Origin: an uncultured Eubacteriales bacterium
GTDB lineage: Bacteria > Bacillota > Clostridia > Christensenellales > Aristaeellaceae
Length of the DNA stretch: 64,000 bases
Assembly: GCA_900315675.1 (NCBI GenBank)
Contig: OMZY01000006.1
Coordinates: 1-64,000, forward strand
Reading direction: 5' to 3'
Shown: piece after piece, positions 36,497-44,820 of the stretch
Layout: every line of letters starts with the position of its first letter
Numbering within the stretch: the stretch's first letter is position 1
Position numbers and translations under genes: made by a program
The notes under the pieces: model-generated
What the model saw: the letters and a program-made list of their open reading frames with translations, nothing else
What the model was told of the DNA's origin: nothing
The model's database searches: none

Positions 36497-36546
36497 TTGT
36501 CATTTCGACCAAAGAATCCGAAGGATTCTGCGTGGAGAAATCTCCC
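36497..36546. repeat. 50-bp interspersed repeat, second copy
   Basis: Identical to 25334-25383, including the internal AGAATCC/GGATTCT inverted repeat. Confidence 0.9.
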
Positions 36547-36563
36547 CCCACCGCAGGCGGAAT

Positions 36564-36597
36564 AATTGTTCATTATTCATTGTTAATTGTTCATTTT
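36564..36597. repeat. Heptamer array (AATTGTT/CATTATT type)
   Basis: Four to five units of period 7, about 70 bases before the next gene. Confidence 0.8.
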
Positions 36598-36668
36598 ATT
36601 CAGGAATCCCCCGCCCCTCTCCTCCGTTATATCATCAGCAAACTCAAACCTGTTCAAAGAAAGGGGTA

Positions 36669-37265
36669 ATGAAATTGCGGAAAACAAATCATTCTTCAGT
36701 CCTGAAACGTATCCTGATCCTGACCCTGTGCCTGATCATGCTGGCCGGTACCGTCCTGGCCGAAAACATAAACGTGGACGAATTCTGCACTGGAGACGGT
36801 GACTACTTATACTTCCTCTGCACGCTGTCAGACGGACGTCTGCTGTGCGGCGGATCAAAAACACTGGATGAAAGCAAGGATATCGCCAGGAAATGGCTGC
36901 TGTGCCTGAACCCCGACCGGTCCGTCAGCTGGGAGTATATCACCCCGGAGGAGGAAGCCAGCACAGTAATGAGGGCGTCAGAGCGTCCGGACGGAACCAT
37001 TGCCGTGGTGTTTGATATGGGCGACGAAGATTATGAAGCACCGGAGAGCGCCAGATCGAAAATCAGATACTATACACCTGATGGTCAGCCCACCGGAAAA
37101 GAAACCGATCTTCCGGGAGTTATCATGTCGATAACAGATACGGATATCGTACAGATGCTCCTGCCGGAGGAAGAAAATGACGACTACCGGTATATTCTGA
37201 CGGACTGGGAAGGCAATGTGATGGATGAAAGCGATGAGTTACAAACGTTCATCCATTCTCGCTGA
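36669..37265 (+). CDS. Secreted protein of unknown function
   Basis: 198 residues from the ATG at 36669. A clear signal peptide (hydrophobic RILILTLCLIMLAGTVLA-EN) is followed by a beta-rich domain with repeated DG-containing strands (LSDGRLLCGGSKT, RPDGTIAVVFD, TPDGQPTG), suggesting a small beta-propeller-like or PQQ-like fragment. AAAGGGG is unusually close to the start. It lies between an upstream repeat region and a strong terminator. No family recognised. Confidence 0.7.
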   Translation: MKLRKTNHSSVLKRILILTLCLIMLAGTVLAENINVDEFCTGDGDYLYFLCTLSDGRLLCGGSKTLDESKDIARKWLLCLNPDRSVSWEYITPEEEASTVMRASERPDGTIAVVFDMGDEDYEAPESARSKIRYYTPDGQPTGKETDLPGVIMSITDTDIVQMLLPEEENDDYRYILTDWEGNVMDESDELQTFIHSR

Positions 37266-37267
37266 AA

Positions 37268-37302
37268 ACAAACAGAAGCGATCGCTGATCGCTTCTGTTT
37301 TC
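37268..37302. terminator. Bidirectional terminator
   Basis: AAACAGAAGCGATC-GCT-GATCGCTTCTGTTTTC, ending the secreted-protein gene on plus and the trp transporter/GH43 remnant on minus. Confidence 0.92.
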
Positions 37303-37324
37303 ATATACTCTTTCTCAAATCCCG

Positions 37325-37738
37325 TTATTCAGCTTTTATAAACACCGGACTCCCATCCTCCGTATACTCGATCACCCGCAGGAAGCAGTGCCGGTTCGGA
37401 TCGCTGAGGGCGTCTCCGTGGAATCCCGGATAGGGCCTTGCATGGAATACAATCAGGTCCCGGCCCTCTTCATCCACGGTAAAGGAGTTGTGTCCCGGTC
37501 CGTACAGGCCGTTTTTCTCCTCGGTCACCATCACGGGCACCGGGGATTTCTCCCAGTCTGCCGGATTCAGCGGGTCGCCGTTTTCCTTCAGCGTCAGCAG
37601 GCCCACCGCGTAGCGTTCATCCGTGGCGCTGCCGGAGTAGGTCACGAACAGCCTTCCGTTATGGATCAGGCAGCCGGGGCCTTCGTTCACCAGGAAGCCC
37701 TGGCATTCCCAGTCATATTCGGGAATCTCCTGTGATCA
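37325..37738 (-). pseudogene. C-terminal fragment of a GH43 arabinosidase/xylosidase
   Basis: About 135 codons of a family 43 glycoside hydrolase: PEYDWECQGFLVNEGPGC, LFVTYSGSATDERYAVGLL and YGPGHNSFTVDEEG-x-DLIVFHARPY are its characteristic C-terminal segments. The N-terminal two thirds, including the catalytic base Asp region, are missing. The frame begins right at the stop of trpZ (TGA 37736-37738) with no ribosome site, so this is a truncated remnant joined to the trp operon by a deletion. Confidence 0.85.
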
Positions 37739-38524
37739 GTTTCGCAGCAGCATCCTGTCATTATCCAGCGTCCTGCCGCTCAGCTGGCGGAACTTGTCCG
37801 TCAGATCGCCGATGGTCAGGCTCGCCCGTTCCTCGCCGGTCACGTCATAGATCACCTTGCCGCGGTCCATCATCAGGGTCCGGTTGCCCAGGTCCAGGGC
37901 GGACTGCATATTATGGGTAATCATCAGGCAGGTGATGTGGTTTTCCTCCACAATGTTCTGCGTCAGTTCCAGCACCTTTTCCGCCGTTCCGGGATCCAGC
38001 GCCGCCGTATGCTCATCCAGCAGCAGCACCTTCGGCACGTGATAGGTGGCCATCAGCAGCGTCAGCGCCTGGCGCTGTCCGCCGGACAGCAGTCCCACCG
38101 GCTGGCGCATCCGGTCCTCCAGTCCCATGCCCAGCAGACTGAGCCGGTCCCGGAATGCCTTTTTATCCGCGTTGGAAACCCGTGAGAGCCAGCCGCCGTT
38201 TCCGGCTGCCAGCGCCAGGTTTTCCTCAATGCTCATGTCCGGCGCGCTGCCCCGCATGGGGTCCTGGAACAGCCGTCCGATCTGCCGTGCCCGCTGGTGT
38301 TCCGGCACCATGGTCACGTTCTTTCCGCCCAGGTAGATGGATCCGGAATCCAGCACAAAGCTTCCGCAGATCGCGTTGAACAGGGTGGATTTTCCCGCTC
38401 CGTTCGCGCCGATAATGCTCACAAAGTCCCCGTCTTCAATCTTCAGGGAAATATCAATCAGTGCCTTCTTCTCGTCCGGCGTACCGGCATGGAAGGTTTT
38501 GCATACATTCTTCAGTTCCAGCAT
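37736..38524 (-). CDS. trpZ: Tryptophan ABC transporter ATP-binding protein
   Basis: 262 residues from ATG 38524, which overlaps the permease stop by one base (TGATG). Walker A GANGAGKST, Q-loop LFQDPMRG, signature LSGGQRQA, Walker B VLLLDEHTAALDP (the H after DE is typical of this subgroup) and the H-loop ITHNM are present. The tryptophan assignment comes from the TGG-specifier T-box that heads the operon and from the TrpX-type binding protein. Confidence 0.9.
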   Translation of the reverse strand: MLELKNVCKTFHAGTPDEKKALIDISLKIEDGDFVSIIGANGAGKSTLFNAICGSFVLDSGSIYLGGKNVTMVPEHQRARQIGRLFQDPMRGSAPDMSIEENLALAAGNGGWLSRVSNADKKAFRDRLSLLGMGLEDRMRQPVGLLSGGQRQALTLLMATYHVPKVLLLDEHTAALDPGTAEKVLELTQNIVEENHITCLMITHNMQSALDLGNRTLMMDRGKVIYDVTGEERASLTIGDLTDKFRQLSGRTLDNDRMLLRN

Positions 38525-39459
38525 CAGGCACTCCTCCCTTCCCGGGAAGCCTTCCACCGGCGGATGATCAGCGGCAGCTGCTGCCGCAGATAGGGACCGG
38601 AAATGGCCAGCACCACAATGATGGAGGATACCGCCTTCAGCATAAAGGCCGGCATATTGAACCGCAGCGCCAGGGCATACACGATCCGGAAGAGAACCGC
38701 GCCCAGCACAGCACCCACCGCCCGCAGCGGAATCGGCTTATGCTTCGCCACGAACACGCCGCCGATCAGCAGGCTGGCCAGGGCCACCGTCACCATGCCG
38801 GAGCCCATGTTGATGTCAAAGCTCTTCGCCTGCTGCGCCATCAGGCAGCCGCTCAGGCCCGTGAACGCGTTGGAAACGCACAGTCCTACGGTGGTCGTGA
38901 ACGTAGGATTGATGGAGGAGGAACGCACCATATCCGCGTTGCTGCCCGTTGCCCGGATGGCCAGGCCCAGCTTCGTCTTCAGGAAGAAGCACAGGAAGCA
39001 GATCACCAGCACTACCAGGAGCAGCGCTACCAGCAGCGTGCTCTGTCCGGCCAGCGGCGTTCCCTTCAACAGGTCCTTCGCCATGGAGAAGATCGTGGGG
39101 GTCTTGTTCATGCTCAGGGTGGCCTTGTTGCCGGTCAGTGCCATGTTCACGGAATACAGGGCGGTGTTCACCACAATACCTGCCAGCAGGCTCTGCACGC
39201 CCATCCGGGTCTGCAATGTCGCTGTCACAAAACCGGAGATCATACCTGCCAGCATGGCCGCCGGAAGCGAAAGCCAGGGATAACCCGCGATCGCCACCAG
39301 CGCGCCCACCGCCGCGCCCAGGGTGTAGCACCCGTCCGTGGACAGGTCGCACACGTTCAGCATGGAATAGCTCAGGAACAGGCTCAGCACCGTCAGGGAA
39401 TTGATCAGTCCCAGTTCCGCGGCTGTCTGGCCCAATGCAAGAATCTTGTCAAATGTCAT
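38524..39459 (-). CDS. trpY: Tryptophan ABC transporter permease
   Basis: 311 residues, eight to nine membrane helices, of the branched-chain/BPD_transp_2 permease type (FVTATLQTRMGVQSLLAGIVVNTALYSVN; GLAIRATGSNADMVRSSSI). This type pairs with ABC_sub_bind-family proteins in Firmicute trpXYZ systems. It follows trpX by 92 bases that carry a strong hairpin. Confidence 0.9.
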   Translation of the reverse strand: MTFDKILALGQTAAELGLINSLTVLSLFLSYSMLNVCDLSTDGCYTLGAAVGALVAIAGYPWLSLPAAMLAGMISGFVTATLQTRMGVQSLLAGIVVNTALYSVNMALTGNKATLSMNKTPTIFSMAKDLLKGTPLAGQSTLLVALLLVVLVICFLCFFLKTKLGLAIRATGSNADMVRSSSINPTFTTTVGLCVSNAFTGLSGCLMAQQAKSFDINMGSGMVTVALASLLIGGVFVAKHKPIPLRAVGAVLGAVLFRIVYALALRFNMPAFMLKAVSSIIVVLAISGPYLRQQLPLIIRRWKASREGRSA

Positions 39460-39498
39460 AATACACAGTCCATTATTTCATGATAAGAAAACACCACA

Positions 39499-39524
39499 GC
39501 GGAGGGAAGTACTCTTCCCTCCGC
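39499..39524 (-). other. Stem-loop between trpX and trpY
   Basis: GCGGAGGGAAG/CTTCCCTCCGC, 11 bp with a 4-base loop. Probably sets the binding protein to permease ratio. Confidence 0.7.
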
Positions 39525-39551
39525 GTTGTTTCGGAAAATCAGGAGCCGGAA

Positions 39552-40568
39552 TCACTCAAAGGCTTCCGCCGTGGTGATTTCCTGCACCTTTGTGCAGTAG
39601 GGTCCGAAGGCTTCCTTGATCGCTTCGAAATCAAAGCCGATCGCTTCGCAGGTTTCGGTGTTCACGGTCGCGGTGCCGTTGTCGAAGGTCTGCACGGGAG
39701 TCGCGGCAGGATCCGCGCCGTCCACCAGGATCGCGGCGATCATGTCGCCGGTCACGCGGCCCAGGTTGGCGTAGTCCACGCCGTAGCCCAGGAAGGCGCC
39801 GTTCAGGGCAAAGGAGTCTGCGCCGGTGTAGTGCGGAATCTTCGCTTCAGCCAGGGTCTCGTAGATGGACAGTTCAGCCGCCATGATCGTATTGTCCGTG
39901 GGGGTGAAGACAGCGTCCATACCGTCGCTCACGATGGCTTCGGCCGCCTGCATGACCTCGGTCACGTTGGCGCCGGTGTATTCCTTCACTTCCACGCCCT
40001 TGGCGGTCAGGATTTCCTTCGCTTCGGCAATGGGAGCCGCGGAAGCGTCTTCAGAGGGATTGTACAGCAGGGCTACCTTCTTCGCGTCGGGGTTGGCGGC
40101 GAAGATCAGGTTCAGCACAGCGGCGGTGTCCAGGTAGTCGGAGGTACCGGTGATGTTGGCGCCGGGCTTTTCCAGGCTTTCCACCAGCTGAGCGCCTACC
40201 GGATCAGACACAGCGGCGAAAACCACCGGGATTCCGTTGTCCGCGGTCATACCCTGCATGCCGATCGCCACAGGCGTCGCCACGCCCACCATCAGGTCCA
40301 CTTCGTCGGCGATGAAGTTGGCCACGATCTGCTGCATCACGCTGGTGTCCAGGTTGCAGTTGTCTTCAGCGATTTCAAAGGTCACGCCCTTTTCCTGTTC
40401 GATCTCGCCCAGCCGTTCCTGGATGTTCGCGATGATCTGGTTCAGGCTCGCGTCGTCCACAAAGTTGCAGATGCCCACTTTGAAGCTTGTCTTTTCCTCA
40501 GCGGAAACCAGGGAAACCATGGAGAATACCATAACCAGGGTCAGTACCAGTGCCAGTGCCTTTTTCAT
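39552..40568 (-). CDS. trpX: Tryptophan ABC transporter substrate-binding protein
   Basis: 338 residues from ATG 40568 (GGAAGGA nine bases upstream). The frame is open into the T-box leader, but those codons are untranslated. Signal peptide MKKALALVLTLVMVFSMVSLVSA, without a lipobox Cys. The mature part is an ABC_sub_bind family protein (VGICNFVDDASLNQI; PVVFAAVSDPVGAQLV; ALLYNPSEDAS; DAVFTPTDNTI). It is the first gene of the T-box-controlled operon. Confidence 0.93.
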   Translation of the reverse strand: MKKALALVLTLVMVFSMVSLVSAEEKTSFKVGICNFVDDASLNQIIANIQERLGEIEQEKGVTFEIAEDNCNLDTSVMQQIVANFIADEVDLMVGVATPVAIGMQGMTADNGIPVVFAAVSDPVGAQLVESLEKPGANITGTSDYLDTAAVLNLIFAANPDAKKVALLYNPSEDASAAPIAEAKEILTAKGVEVKEYTGANVTEVMQAAEAIVSDGMDAVFTPTDNTIMAAELSIYETLAEAKIPHYTGADSFALNGAFLGYGVDYANLGRVTGDMIAAILVDGADPAATPVQTFDNGTATVNTETCEAIGFDFEAIKEAFGPYCTKVQEITTAEAFE

Positions 40569-40636
40569 TGTTTTGTCCTTCCTTTCTTTTGTGGTTCCTG
40601 AATTACAGGGGAAGGTTTTGAGCCGGAAACAAAAAA

Positions 40637-40900
40637 CCTCAGCACACGTTATCCGTGTACTGAGGCGAATATTTCGCGGTGCCACTCAGTTTGACTTTCC
40701 CGGAGGAAGGTCATCTCTTTCATCACGTACCCCTGATACGTGCCGCCCTGGTAACGGGTGCGTCCCCCGTCGCTTCCTACTCACTGCTTTTCGGAGCGCC
40801 CTCAGAAGGCCATTCACATCCTCCGCACGCACCGCCGTTCCACTATCGGCGGCTCCCTGTTCCGTGCCGCGGGGTTGCTACTATTCTTCCTCATTGGTTT
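40637..40900 (-). promoter_or_regulatory. T-box leader, specifier TGG (tryptophan)
   Basis: On minus the conserved box reads GAGTGGCACCGCG (about 40674-40686), followed by the terminator stem CCTCAGTACACG/CGTGTGCTGAGG and TTTTTT. Stem I holds AATAGTAG and the AG-rich bulge region; the specifier loop reads GTGAATGGCC, giving codon TGG. Uncharged tRNA-Trp should favour the antiterminator and switch on trpXYZ. Confidence 0.92.
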
Positions 40901-40906
40901 ACATGC

Positions 40907-40935
40907 AGGATACTCTTCCTCTGCCGGTCTGTCAA
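40907..40935 (-). promoter_or_regulatory. Promoter of the trpXYZ operon
   Basis: On minus: TTGACA, 17 bases, TATCCT, placing the start just before stem I of the T-box. Confidence 0.87.
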
Positions 40936-40999
40936 GGGGCCGGATTGTTTTTAAGCTGTACTGACCCGGCAGTACATCCCGCCGGCTGTTCCGGCGTCC

Positions 41000-42241
41000 T
41001 TATTCCTCCCGGTGATCAAAGACCCGGCGAGTCTTCTTTTCGGAGCGCGGCAGGGTGTTCAGGGCGATGACCACCACCTTGGGGGTAACGTTCAGCCTGG
41101 ATTTGAAGAGCTGCCTGATCTTCTCCGCGGTCTGCGCGAAGTCCACCCGGCCCTCCGCCTCCGCGGTGACCATAATGATGTCCCGGTTCACACTTTCGTC
41201 ATGGGCGATATCGATCTTGTACTCGCTGGAAACGCCGTCCACCATGCCAAGGACTTCCTCCACCTGGCTGGGGAACAGGTTCACGCCGTGCACCTTGAAC
41301 ATATCGTCGCTCCGGCCCTTGATGGTCTCCAGCCGGGGATAGTGCCGCCCGCAGGTGCATTCCCCGGGGATAATCCTGGACAGGTCGTGGGTGCGGAACC
41401 GGATCAGCGGTGCGCCTTCCTTCACCAGCGTGGTGATGACGATTTCGCCTTCCTCCCCGTCCGGAAGCACTTCGCCCGTCTGGGGATCGATGATCTCCGT
41501 GTACAGGTAGTCGTCAAAAATATGCATGCCGGTCTGGTCCGGGCAGTTGATGCCGATGCCGGGGCCGTAGATCTCCGTCAGGCCGTAGATGTCGTACAGT
41601 TCAATGCCCAGGGCGTCCGCGATATACTTCCGCTTCGCGTCGCTCCAGCGTTCGGAGCCGATGACGCCCTTTTTCAGCTTAATCTGGTCCTTCAGGCCGC
41701 GCTTGTTGATCTCCTCCGCCAGCAGCAGCGCGTAGGAGGATGTGGCGCAGATCACGGTGGACTGCAGGTCAATCATCATCTGCAGCTGCTTGTCCGTGTT
41801 GCCGGGGCCCATGGGGATAGCCATGGCGCCCAGCTTTTCGCAGCCGGCCTGGAAGCCGATTCCCGCCGTCCACAGGCCGTAGCCGGGAGTAATCTGGATC
41901 CGGTCTTTGTTGGTGATTCCGGCAATCTCGTAGCACCGGGCAAACATGGTGGCCCAGTCGTCCACATCCTTCGCGGTATAAGGAATGATTACCGGCTTGC
42001 CCGTCGTGCCGGAGGAGGAGTGAATCCGCACCACCTGCTCGTCCGGCACCGCCTGGATTCCCAGGGGATACGCGTTGCGCAGGTCCGCCTTGTCGGTAAA
42101 GGGGATCTTCTCAAAGTCCTCCGCGCTGCTCACGCCCGTGATGCCGGCTTTTTTGTACACTTCGCTGTAGTAGTTGCCGCTGGCCAGGATACGCTTGATC
42201 TGCTTGTCCACCAGTGCCAGCTGGGTGTCGTTGATCCTCAT
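41000..42241 (-). CDS. Phenylacetate-CoA ligase family protein
   Basis: 413 residues. PaaK-type adenylate-forming ligase: HSSSGTTGKPV is the phosphate-binding motif, YGLTEIYGPG the adenine region, and GRSDDMFKVHGVNLFPSQVE the C-terminal hinge. It activates an aryl acid (phenylacetate, indoleacetate or similar) to its CoA ester. It lies 15 bases after iorB, the usual arrangement in anaerobes. In this context it either feeds aryl-acetates to the oxidoreductase or handles its products. Confidence 0.92.
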   Translation of the reverse strand: MRINDTQLALVDKQIKRILASGNYYSEVYKKAGITGVSSAEDFEKIPFTDKADLRNAYPLGIQAVPDEQVVRIHSSSGTTGKPVIIPYTAKDVDDWATMFARCYEIAGITNKDRIQITPGYGLWTAGIGFQAGCEKLGAMAIPMGPGNTDKQLQMMIDLQSTVICATSSYALLLAEEINKRGLKDQIKLKKGVIGSERWSDAKRKYIADALGIELYDIYGLTEIYGPGIGINCPDQTGMHIFDDYLYTEIIDPQTGEVLPDGEEGEIVITTLVKEGAPLIRFRTHDLSRIIPGECTCGRHYPRLETIKGRSDDMFKVHGVNLFPSQVEEVLGMVDGVSSEYKIDIAHDESVNRDIIMVTAEAEGRVDFAQTAEKIRQLFKSRLNVTPKVVVIALNTLPRSEKKTRRVFDHREE

Positions 42242-42256
42242 GTCCGCTCTCTCCTT

Positions 42257-42856
42257 TCAGTTTACCGGACCCGCCTGTCCGGCGATCTCAATCCCGGTCT
42301 GGAATGCCCGCAGGTTCACGTCCAGGAACCTGGACGGTACGCGCTGTTCAATCTGCTTCAGCAGCGTGTCCTTCTCCAGGCCCAGATGTCCGGACCCGGC
42401 TGCCACGCCCAGCATGATGATATTGAAAAACTTCGTGGAACCGAAGGGTCTGCACACTTCCTCCGCGTTCACGAAAATGCAGCTGCACTTTTCTTTCAGG
42501 TACGCGGTCATTTCACTCCCGTCATAGCCGGTTTCCTTCAGGGACTCCGTCACCGGTTTCACGGCGCTGGTGTTCACTACGGCGATCCCGCCCTTTTTCA
42601 GGTACCGGAGGTTCCGCACCGCTTCGCCCGGCTCAAAGGCCAGCAGCATATCCGCGCCGCCGAAGGGAATCAGGGGCGAGTACGCCTCCCCGCCGATCCG
42701 TACATGGCTGGTCACGGAGCCGCCGCGCTGCGCCATGCCGATGGTCTCGGCGGAGTGAACAGGGCTTCCCTCCTCCATAGCCGCCGCGGCAATGATCTTG
42801 GAGGCCAGCACGGTTCCCTGGCCGCCCACGCCGCAGATCAGGATATCCTTGTTCAT
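42257..42856 (-). CDS. iorB: Indolepyruvate:ferredoxin oxidoreductase, beta subunit
   Basis: 199 residues. The gamma-type 2-oxoacid oxidoreductase fold begins ILICGVGGQGTVLASKIIA and contains GSVTSHVRIG. With IorA it oxidatively decarboxylates aryl-pyruvates to aryl-acetyl-CoA and reduces ferredoxin, or runs in reverse. The start overlaps the iorA stop by four bases. Confidence 0.95.
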   Translation of the reverse strand: MNKDILICGVGGQGTVLASKIIAAAAMEEGSPVHSAETIGMAQRGGSVTSHVRIGGEAYSPLIPFGGADMLLAFEPGEAVRNLRYLKKGGIAVVNTSAVKPVTESLKETGYDGSEMTAYLKEKCSCIFVNAEEVCRPFGSTKFFNIIMLGVAAGSGHLGLEKDTLLKQIEQRVPSRFLDVNLRAFQTGIEIAGQAGPVN

Positions 42857-44649
42857 TGCTCCTCACCTCCGATCGCTTTCACCGGGCAGACGAAGGTACA
42901 CAGCCCGCAGCCCGTACACAGATTCCGGTCGATGGCAGCCTTTCCGCCCGCCGTCACCAGGGCCGGACAGCCGATCTCCCGGATGCACTTTTTGCATCCG
43001 ATGCATTTGTCCGCGTCCACCCGCATCTTCTTCTCCGGTTTGGTGATGGCCACGCAGGGGGATTTGAAAATAATGGCCCGTACGCCTTTCCCCTCCGCGC
43101 ATTCCCGCACCGCCGCCACCGCTTCGTCCAGCTTCAGGGGATCCACGGTCAGGATCTTCTTCACGCCGATCCCTTCCAGCACCTTTTCAATGCTCACCTT
43201 CTCCACGAAGTTGCCCATCATATTCCTTCCGGTACCCGGATGGGGCTGGTGGCCGGTCATGGCGGTGGTGGAATTATCCAGCACGCACAGGATCATATCC
43301 GCTTCGTTGTACACCGCGTTCACCACGCCGGTCATGCCGGAGGCGAAGAAAGTGGAGTCTCCCACAAACGCGAAGGAGACGGTATCCGGGTTCATGTGGC
43401 TCATACCCTGGGCCATGGTGATACCTGCGCCCATGCACAGGCAGGTGTCCACCATGTCCAGCGGCATGGCGTTCCCCAGCGTATAGCAGCCGATATCCCC
43501 GCAGAAAACCGCTTTTCTTCCCTTCATAGCCTGTTTCACGGCGTAGAAGGAAGCCCGGTGCGGACAGCCCGCGCAGAGTACCGGCGGGCGGACCGGCAGG
43601 GCCGGGGCGTCCGAGATGTCTGTCTGTTCCAGCCCGGTTTTGATCTCCAGGAACCGGTTCAGGATTCCGGAGCTCAGCTCCACGCTGTTTTCTCCGTTGT
43701 GCGGCACGCTGCCGTCCAGCTTGCCGGAAACCTTCAGGGCCAGGTGATGCTTCCCGGCGATCTTCAGGATCTGCTCCTCAATGTAGGGGCTGAGTTCCTC
43801 AATGCACAGAACCTCTTTCACGCCCTCCAGGGCTTTCAGGAGAAAATCCTCCGGGAAGGGGAACGCGGTGGCAATCCGGATCAGCCGCACTTCCTCATGT
43901 CCCTTCAGGCATTCCTTCACATAGGTATAGCTGACGCCGGAGGTCACCACAGCCTTTTCGCCCTTCCCGCCCTCAAGGGTGTTGAACCGGTAGGCGGACA
44001 GGTCTTTGCCGATTTCCTCGTTGCGCTTTTCAATCTTTCCGTGGTTCATATAGGACAGCCGGGGGAAGATCACCCAGCGTCCCGGATCCCGTTCAAAGCC
44101 TTCGCACTTTCCCGGTGCGAAGCTGTCCGGGGTCTCAATGGCCGCGTAGGCATGGCAGACCCGGGTGGTAGGCCGGAACAGCACCGGCGTATTGTATTTT
44201 TCGGAGTATTCGAAGGCGTCCTGGATCATGGTATAGGCTTCTTCCGGGGTCGCGGGATCGAACACCGGAATCCGGCAGAAATCCGCGTATCTCCGGGTAT
44301 CCTGCTCCGTCTGGGAGGAGATGGGGCCCGGATCGTCCGCGCTCACGATCACCAGTCCGCCCTTTACGCCGATATAGGCTACGGACATCAGGGGATCGGA
44401 AGCCACATTGAGTCCCATCTGTTTCATGGTCACCAGGGCCCGGGCGCCGCTGTAGGCCGCGGCAGCCGCCACTTCCAGTGCCGCCTTCTCGTTCACGGAC
44501 CACTCCAGGTGAACCCCTTCATGAGGGGCTTTGGAGACCGTCTCTATAATTTCCGAAGAAGGGGTTCCCGGATACCCCGCCACCAGGCGTACGCCGGCGG
44601 CCAGCGCGCCCAGCGCGATCGCTCCGTTCCCCATTACGTATTGCTTCAT
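42853..44649 (-). CDS. iorA: Indolepyruvate:ferredoxin oxidoreductase, alpha subunit
   Basis: 598 residues, full length. N-terminal pyrimidine-binding domain (GNGAIALGALAAGV; AGYPGTPSSEI), TPP-binding domain (GDIGCYTLGN...MGAGITMAQG...FVGDSTFFASG) and a C-terminal 2[4Fe-4S] ferredoxin domain (CIGCKKCIREIGCP; CTGCGLCTFVCP). GAGGTGAGC precedes ATG. It heads iorA-iorB-paaK. Confidence 0.96.
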   Translation of the reverse strand: MKQYVMGNGAIALGALAAGVRLVAGYPGTPSSEIIETVSKAPHEGVHLEWSVNEKAALEVAAAAAYSGARALVTMKQMGLNVASDPLMSVAYIGVKGGLVIVSADDPGPISSQTEQDTRRYADFCRIPVFDPATPEEAYTMIQDAFEYSEKYNTPVLFRPTTRVCHAYAAIETPDSFAPGKCEGFERDPGRWVIFPRLSYMNHGKIEKRNEEIGKDLSAYRFNTLEGGKGEKAVVTSGVSYTYVKECLKGHEEVRLIRIATAFPFPEDFLLKALEGVKEVLCIEELSPYIEEQILKIAGKHHLALKVSGKLDGSVPHNGENSVELSSGILNRFLEIKTGLEQTDISDAPALPVRPPVLCAGCPHRASFYAVKQAMKGRKAVFCGDIGCYTLGNAMPLDMVDTCLCMGAGITMAQGMSHMNPDTVSFAFVGDSTFFASGMTGVVNAVYNEADMILCVLDNSTTAMTGHQPHPGTGRNMMGNFVEKVSIEKVLEGIGVKKILTVDPLKLDEAVAAVRECAEGKGVRAIIFKSPCVAITKPEKKMRVDADKCIGCKKCIREIGCPALVTAGGKAAIDRNLCTGCGLCTFVCPVKAIGGEEQ

Positions 44650-44753
44650 GTGCTCACCTCAGAATTGATGTGTCAGACAACCGGGTTTCGTATGGTTGTT
44701 ATCTTATCATCCCTGTTTTCTCAGGACAAGAACAGGCAAACAGAAAGAACAGA

Positions 44754-44796
44754 GAAAAACCGCCGGAGCCTTCCTCTGTCCGAGCGCTCCGGCGGT
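44754..44796 (-). terminator. Terminator of the flavinylated reductase gene
   Basis: ACCGCCGGAGC/GCTCCGGCGGT stem on minus followed by TTTTTCTCT. Confidence 0.88.
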
Positions 44797-44820
44797 CTGT
44801 TTCCGGTTGTTTTTCAAGGT

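Larger units (their letters stand above)
36349..36668. other. Intergenic region with interspersed repeats
   Basis: Contains the exact 50-bp repeat (36497-36546) and a heptamer array. No gene supported; a frame translating part of the repeat is not believed. Confidence 0.6.

Noticed and set aside
40569-40685. N-terminal extension of TrpX by 39 residues
   Set aside because: The extension would translate the T-box terminator; the ribosome site and signal peptide place the start at 40568.
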